Shown: positions 59,119 through 64,000 of the stretch, in pieces | Position numbering within the stretch: the first letter of the stretch is position 1 | How the letters are laid out: every line of letters starts with the position of its first letter | Assembly: GCA_041485445.1 (NCBI GenBank) | Contig: JBGPJN010000001.1 | Coordinates: 27,141 to 91,140 of the forward strand | Source of the DNA: SHYG01 sp041485445 | Lineage (GTDB): Bacteria; Chloroflexota; Dehalococcoidia; Lucifugimonadales; UBA3495 | Direction of reading: 5' to 3' | DNA: 64,000 nucleotides | The notes under the pieces: generated by a model | Seen by the model: only the letters and a program-made list of their open reading frames with translations | What the model was told of the DNA's origin: nothing | Database searches by the model: none | Made by a program: the position numbers and the translations under genes

Positions 59119-62079
59119 TTACAGTGAAGGAAGGAGCTGGGTCAGGAAGAAGGTGGTGGCCTCCGCTCGATTCCGAGCATTGATTTTGGTGTAGACATTG
59201 GAGATATGCCGTTGCACGGTGCGCTGGCTTAGCGCCAGGTCATCGGCTATCTCACGATTGGACTTTCCTTTGGCTACGAGAGCCAGGACCTCAACCTCTC
59301 GCTCGGTTAGTCCGGCCGGACACGGCTGACGCTCGGTATGCCGGAGTCCAAGCTGTCCTTGCAGGTTCAAGACACGCTCGTTCAAGGGGCGCATTCCCAG
59401 CTCGCCAGAGATAGACTGAGCCTTTTCCAGCAAGGCTGTGGCCTTCTGGATGTCCCCGGCCCTGTTGCTCTGGAGTAGGGCGGCAGCGTAATCGTGGCAG
59501 GCCCAGGCCAGCTCCGGCAGGTAACCCGCCCTGCGGCAGAAGGCCAGAGCATCCTCAAAGTGCTCCGCCGCCTTGTCCAGGTTGCCCACGGTATGAGCCA
59601 GCAGGCCAAGGACGTGGTCGGAGGATATCGCGAAAAGCATCAAGCCCCGACGGAGCTTCAAGCCCTCATACTGTTCCGCGGCGGCGGCTATATCTCCCCG
59701 TAGAGCCGCCACCAGCCCCAGGCCGGCCCTGGAAGCCAAAACATACTGGGGGTTGGCGAAGCGAGACGATAAAACGGTCTGGGCCGCCGCTTCCGCCACT
59801 TTCAGCCGCTCCAGCACTCCAGTGATACGGGCGACCCAAGGTATGACCTGGGCCGGGAACGCATACTGTGAGCCTGGTCTATCTACGACCGGGGGTATGG
59901 TCTCCAACAGCCGTTCCACGTAGGCCTCACCGGCGACAAAGTCGCCTACCTCGTGCTCCAGCATCACCCCGTTGGCCAGGATTCCGTTGTCCCGGGGTGC
60001 GAGTGTCAGGCCCTGGTCGCAGAAATCCCGGGCGCGCCGCCAGTCGCCCCAATGGCGATACAGGTTTGCGTTAATCCATAAGGCAAGGATCAGCCGGTAG
60101 CGGTCATGCAGCTTCTCCGCCAGCTCCAGGGCGGCCGAGGCGTGCCGTTGGACGGCCCGGCCATCACCCATGATCCACAGCGCACGGGCGGCGTCCAGAT
60201 GGGCAAACCACGCCGCCTGCGGGTCGGACAGGCCACGGGCCAACTCGATCGCCTGTCCAGCATTAGCCAGGGCCTCCGGCAAGTGGAGCTGAGAGTAATC
60301 CACATCGGCCGATTCGACCAGTGTGCTGACCTCCAGGGCCAAGTCCTTTTCTCGCCGTGCAACTGCCAAAGCCCTATTAAAGGCCCTCTGGGCGCCTGTG
60401 TAGTCATTTTCCAGGCGTCCTAGCTCAGCGCCATACCTGCACAGCAGCCGGCCCTCCGCGAGGGAGTCGGGAGGGACCAGCTTCAAAGCCCTGGTAATAA
60501 ACGTGGGGACTCCGGTACGCCCTATGGGTGCGGGGGGCAGGGGGTACTCGGCGACCGCCACCGCCCGGGCCATGTCGCCAGTGGCTTCAAGGTAATCGAA
60601 GGCACGGGTCAGCAGGTTCACCGCCTCCTGCATTTGGCGCCGCTGGAGGGTGGCGCCTCGGGCGCGGCCCAGGCCGAATAGCAGCGCCGCCGTCTCAGCA
60701 TCCTTCGCTGGCTCAGTTCCAGTCCAAGGGATCCCTTTGGCCGCAAGGCCCCGCTGGAAATGGGACGAACCCTCCTCCCAAGCATAGCTGGCCAGTGCCC
60801 GCTCCCCGGCCAGCAAAGAGTACTTCACCAGCTTCTCAGCGCCCAGCACCGATTCGGCCTCGGCGAAGTGGTAGGTCAGCTCGGCGGCGTGGGCCTCGGC
60901 TTGTGGGCCGTACAGCTTCTCTAGGGCCTGGGCGATGCGGGCGTGGAGCCGCACCTTGCGGGTGGTGGACAGCTCCCCGGCCAGGGTCTCCTGGATCAGG
61001 GCGTGGCTGAACTGGTAGCGGTCGGTGGCATCGGGCAGCTCATCGATCAGATGGGCTTTCAGGGCCTCGTCCACCGCATTCAACAGCTGGCCCTCAGTTT
61101 GATCTTCCCTCAGGGTGCGCAGCAGCTTGAAATCGAACTCCCGGCCAATGACGGAGGCCGTAGTCAGCATCTGGTTGCACTGCTTGGTCAGGCGGTTTAG
61201 GCGCTGCCCAATGGCGTCGCGCACGCCCTCAGGAACCTGGATACCCAAAGGACCTCCGGCTTCTTCCTCCGTCAGGCCACCCTGCTCGGACAGCAGGCGG
61301 ACCACCTCGGCCATGAAAAAGGGGTTGCCTTCGGTGCGGTCATGAATGGCGTCCGCCCGCGCTGTCGGACTTCGGATACCTGCGGTGGCCCAGATGAAAG
61401 GCTGGGTGTCTTCACGGCTCAAGCCCCGTAGCGGTATGCGCTGGAATATTGGTTCGCGGGACAACTGGGCCAAGGTCTCAGACAGAGGGTGATGGCGGGA
61501 AAGCTCCACGTCCCGGTAGGCGCCCAGCAGGAGCACCCTGGCGTTGCCCAGCTCCCGGGCTAGGAACTGCAACAGCAGCAGGGAAGGCTGGTCAGCCCAG
61601 TGCAGGTCGTCCAGGACCAGCACCAGGGGCTGGGACTGGGCCACGTTCTTCAGAAAGGTCGTGATGGAGTCGAATAGCCGGAAGCGGCTTGCCTCTGGCG
61701 AGTCCAGGGCCGGCGGTGGTACAAGACCCGGAAGCTTATCGCGCACTTCAAGGAAGATCTCTGCGATGTCGGCCGCACCAGGTCCCATCTCGGACCGCAG
61801 TTGGTCCGCGTCCCGCTGCTGGACGTAGGAGCGCAGGGACTGGACCCAGGGCCAGTACGGGGGCGCGCCCGCCTGCTCGTAGCACCGGCCCCACAGCACG
61901 TGGGCGCCGCGCTGCCCTGCTGCTGCGGCCAGCTCCTGGGCGGTGCGGGTCTTGCCGATGCCCGGCTCCCCCACCAGCATCACCAGCCGCCCCTGGCCGG
62001 AGAGGGATTCTTCCAGCGCCGCCTGCAGCAGTGCCATCTCCCGCTGGCGACCTACGAACACGCTGCCAGTGGTGACCAA
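59119..62079 (-). CDS. LAL/MalT-type ATPase regulator with LuxR HTH
   Basis: 986-residue transcriptional activator. The N-terminal STAND/AAA ATPase has VFVGRQREMALLQAALEESL, Walker A LVGEPGIGKTRTAQEL and Walker B LVLVLDDLHWADQPSL. A long TPR-like helical region follows (about 400-900). The C-terminal LuxR helix-turn-helix reads LTEREVEVLALVAKGKSNRE, then IADDLALSQRTVQRHISNVY. These proteins sense a ligand in the TPR region and activate promoters. It starts 10 bp after the stop of its paralogue. Targets are unknown; no small-molecule pathway gene is adjacent. Confidence 0.93.
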   Translation of the reverse strand: MVTTGSVFVGRQREMALLQAALEESLSGQGRLVMLVGEPGIGKTRTAQELAAAAGQRGAHVLWGRCYEQAGAPPYWPWVQSLRSYVQQRDADQLRSEMGPGAADIAEIFLEVRDKLPGLVPPPALDSPEASRFRLFDSITTFLKNVAQSQPLVLVLDDLHWADQPSLLLLQFLARELGNARVLLLGAYRDVELSRHHPLSETLAQLSREPIFQRIPLRGLSREDTQPFIWATAGIRSPTARADAIHDRTEGNPFFMAEVVRLLSEQGGLTEEEAGGPLGIQVPEGVRDAIGQRLNRLTKQCNQMLTTASVIGREFDFKLLRTLREDQTEGQLLNAVDEALKAHLIDELPDATDRYQFSHALIQETLAGELSTTRKVRLHARIAQALEKLYGPQAEAHAAELTYHFAEAESVLGAEKLVKYSLLAGERALASYAWEEGSSHFQRGLAAKGIPWTGTEPAKDAETAALLFGLGRARGATLQRRQMQEAVNLLTRAFDYLEATGDMARAVAVAEYPLPPAPIGRTGVPTFITRALKLVPPDSLAEGRLLCRYGAELGRLENDYTGAQRAFNRALAVARREKDLALEVSTLVESADVDYSQLHLPEALANAGQAIELARGLSDPQAAWFAHLDAARALWIMGDGRAVQRHASAALELAEKLHDRYRLILALWINANLYRHWGDWRRARDFCDQGLTLAPRDNGILANGVMLEHEVGDFVAGEAYVERLLETIPPVVDRPGSQYAFPAQVIPWVARITGVLERLKVAEAAAQTVLSSRFANPQYVLASRAGLGLVAALRGDIAAAAEQYEGLKLRRGLMLFAISSDHVLGLLAHTVGNLDKAAEHFEDALAFCRRAGYLPELAWACHDYAAALLQSNRAGDIQKATALLEKAQSISGELGMRPLNERVLNLQGQLGLRHTERQPCPAGLTEREVEVLALVAKGKSNREIADDLALSQRTVQRHISNVYTKINARNRAEATTFFLTQLLPSL

Positions 62080-62089
62080 CCTTGTCCCC

Positions 62090-64000
62090 CTACGCCCTCA
62101 GAATCTCCCGCCGGGACAGCACCCGCTGCATTAACGGCTTCATGCCCAGCTCGCTGGAGATGGCCAGCGACTCGTCCAGCAGGGACATGGCCTTCTGCCG
62201 GTCGCCGGGCTGGTTGCGGGCCAGCAGGAAATCAGCGTAGTCGCACAGGCTCCAGGCCAGCTCCGGGCGGTAGCCAGCCTTACGGCAGAAGGCCAGCGCG
62301 TCCTCGAAGTGCCCCGCGGCTTTATCCAGGTTGCCCATGGTCTGGGCCAGAAGGCCAAGCACGTGGTCGGTGCCGATCATTATGAACATGAAGCCTCGCC
62401 AAGGCTCCAAGGCTGTGTACTGTTTCGCGGCAGCGGCCACATCGCCCTGCAGCACCGCCAGCAACCCAAGGCCGGCCCTTGAATGAAGCGAATAGACGGG
62501 GTTGGCGAAAGGAGACGCTAAAACGGCCTCAGCCGCCGTCGCTATGTCCAGCCGGTCCAACACGCCGGTGATCCGGGCGACCGAGGCTATGACGAGGGCC
62601 AGGATACCATATTGTGCGCCTGCCCTGGCCGCCGCCCGGGGCATCGTGCCAATGAGCCGTAGTAGATAGCCCTCACCAACGCCAAAGTTACCCTCTTCGT
62701 ACTCCAGCAGAACCCGGTCGAGCAGGATTCCGTTATCCTGGGGCGCCACCGCCAGGCCCCGGTCGCTGAGATCCCGCGTCTGTCGCCAGTCTCCCAACTG
62801 ACGATTCAAGGTTGTGCTAACCCGGAAGGCGAGAGTCAGCCGGTAGCGGTCGCGCAGCTTCTCCGCCAGCTCCAGGGCGGCAGAGGTATGCTGCTGGGCG
62901 GCCCTACTCTCACCCATGAGCGACAGAACACGGGCGGCGTCCAGATGGGCAGACCAGGCAGCGTGCTGGTCATCGAGGTGGCGGGCCAGCTCGATGGCCT
63001 GGCTAGCCTTCTCCAGGGCTCCCTCCAAACGGAGATGGAAGAAGTCCACATTGGCTGATGCGGCCAGGATTCGGACCTCCAGGGCTAGGTCCTTTCCCCG
63101 TCGGGCGATGGCCAGGGCGGGGCGGAAGGCCTCCTGGGCGCCTTCATAGTCGTTTCCCACGCGTCCCAGCTCACCGCCATAGGTGCACAGCAGACGGCCC
63201 GACGCGGAGGAATCAGGAGGGACCAACTTCAAAGCCCGGGGAACAAACGTGGCTATCCCACTGCGCCCCTGGCCGACCGTTGGCAGGGGGTACTCGGCGA
63301 TGGCCACCGCTCGGGCGACGTCGCCAGCGGCTTCATAGTAGTCGAAGGCGCGACTCAGCACGTCCACTGCCTCCTGTAGCCGACGCCGCTCCACCGTGCC
63401 AGCCAAGGCTCGGCCGAAGCCGAATAGCAGGGTTGCGGCCTCGGCATCCTGGGCTGGCTCCGCGCCACTCAAAGGAGCCACTCTGGCGGTAAGTCCTCGC
63501 TGGAAATGGGCCAGGGCCTCTTCCCAGGCGTAGCTCGCCAAGGCCTTTTCCCCCGCCAGCAGGGAGTATTTCACCAGCTTCTCGGTCCCCAGCACTGCCT
63601 CGGCCTCGGCGAAGTGGCGGGCCAGCTCGGCGGCGTGGGCTTCGGCTTGCGGGCCGTACAGCTTCTCCAGTTCTGCCGCAATGCGCGCGTGGAGGCGCAC
63701 CTTGCGGGTAGTGGACAGCTCCCCGGCCAGGGTCTCCTGGATCAGGGCATGGCTGAACTGGTAGCGCCCCACGCTGCGGGGCAGCTCCTCGATGACTCGC
63801 GCCGCCAGCGCCTCCTCCAGCACTTCCAGCAGCCGGTCCTCGGTGGTATCTTCGATGAGTGGCTTGAGCTGCTCCAGGGAGAACTCCCGCCCAATGACCG
63901 CGGCGGTGGTCAGGGTCTGGTTGCACCGCTGGGACAGCCGGTTCAGGCGGCGGCCAATGACCTCCCGCACCCCCTCAGGGATGCGCACGGTCCAGGAGTC
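62090..64000 (-). CDS. LAL-type ATPase paralogue lacking the LuxR domain, partial
   Basis: The frame is open to the right edge; 633 or more residues of the middle and C-terminal part are visible. It is closely similar to the downstream regulator (QFSHALIQETLAGELSTTRK is identical, then LYGPQAEAHAAEL) through the TPR-like region. It ends with LGMKPLMQRVLSRREILRA at the point where the paralogue goes on into its LuxR helix-turn-helix. It thus has no DNA-binding domain. The ATPase part is beyond the window. Probably a tandem duplication that lost, or never kept, the output domain; it may act as a sensor partner of the complete regulator. Confidence 0.88.
   Translation of the reverse strand, partial: DSWTVRIPEGVREVIGRRLNRLSQRCNQTLTTAAVIGREFSLEQLKPLIEDTTEDRLLEVLEEALAARVIEELPRSVGRYQFSHALIQETLAGELSTTRKVRLHARIAAELEKLYGPQAEAHAAELARHFAEAEAVLGTEKLVKYSLLAGEKALASYAWEEALAHFQRGLTARVAPLSGAEPAQDAEAATLLFGFGRALAGTVERRRLQEAVDVLSRAFDYYEAAGDVARAVAIAEYPLPTVGQGRSGIATFVPRALKLVPPDSSASGRLLCTYGGELGRVGNDYEGAQEAFRPALAIARRGKDLALEVRILAASANVDFFHLRLEGALEKASQAIELARHLDDQHAAWSAHLDAARVLSLMGESRAAQQHTSAALELAEKLRDRYRLTLAFRVSTTLNRQLGDWRQTRDLSDRGLAVAPQDNGILLDRVLLEYEEGNFGVGEGYLLRLIGTMPRAAARAGAQYGILALVIASVARITGVLDRLDIATAAEAVLASPFANPVYSLHSRAGLGLLAVLQGDVAAAAKQYTALEPWRGFMFIMIGTDHVLGLLAQTMGNLDKAAGHFEDALAFCRKAGYRPELAWSLCDYADFLLARNQPGDRQKAMSLLDESLAISSELGMKPLMQRVLSRREILRA

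Noticed and set aside
1..64000. CRISPR array
   Set aside because: No regularly spaced direct repeats were found; the repeats present are dispersed MITEs and palindromes.
1..64000. tRNA or rRNA genes
   Set aside because: No T-loop/acceptor pattern or rRNA-like stretch was recognised on reading; short tRNAs cannot be excluded without a covariance search.

Overview
The window is GC-rich chromosomal DNA from a bacterium, most likely a member of the Chloroflexota. That is an inference from gene content only: large MalT-type regulators, a DUF2933-containing copper cluster, paired FtsX-type permeases and many small repeat elements. No rRNA or tRNA was seen, so the lineage is not proven. Nearly all sequence is explained by about 45 real or decayed genes; about 5 kb is gene-poor and filled with repeats, MITE-like elements and insertion-sequence remains.

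Layout. 1-8.3 kb (minus strand): an ABC export or lipoprotein-release type operon of two giant FtsX-like permeases and two ATPases, one running off the left edge and the other carrying an AbrB-like tail. 8.3-8.9 kb: a repeat-rich spacer with a 147-bp MITE. 8.9-13.2 kb (plus): a MarR regulator overlapping a heterodimeric multidrug-type ABC exporter. 13.3-14.3 kb: a MITE and a decayed IS5-type transposase. 14.3-17.4 kb (plus): polysaccharide deacetylase, MGDG-synthase-like glycosyltransferase and a DMT-type membrane protein. 17.5-22 kb: two ABC-F ATPases in opposite directions, a YwbE-like small protein and the second MITE copy. 22.3-24.4 kb (plus): kbl-tdh, the threonine-to-glycine pathway.

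24.4-35.8 kb (minus): a long tightly packed run of 16 genes centred on copper: a CopA-type P-type ATPase, a two-domain multicopper oxidase, cytochrome c, a YHS protein, a DUF2933 protein, DoxX, UbiB-type kinase and several tiny membrane proteins. 36-37.2 kb: a second DoxX gene that is broken, with a SAM methyltransferase sitting in its place. 37.2-47.7 kb: a small secreted protein, two orphan peptide-type solute-binding lipoproteins of identical length, an APC permease, a CorA transporter and an MmgE/PrpD protein, separated by empty stretches.

48.0-50.6 kb is an insertion-sequence graveyard: an ISAs1 fragment cut by an IS3-family element that itself holds an IS982-like element and truncates a DNA methyltransferase gene. 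Next to it, 51.2-57.1 kb (plus), lies the most interesting locus: five co-directional genes encoding a coiled-coil protein, a BrxD/DUF2791-like ATPase pair in which one member has lost its P-loop, a small unknown protein and a SNF2 helicase fused to an Mrr-type nuclease. I read this as a candidate anti-phage or anti-plasmid system that I cannot match to a named type. The right end holds a vanadium-haloperoxidase-like PAP2 protein and a tandem pair of MalT-type ATPases, only one of which keeps a LuxR DNA-binding domain.
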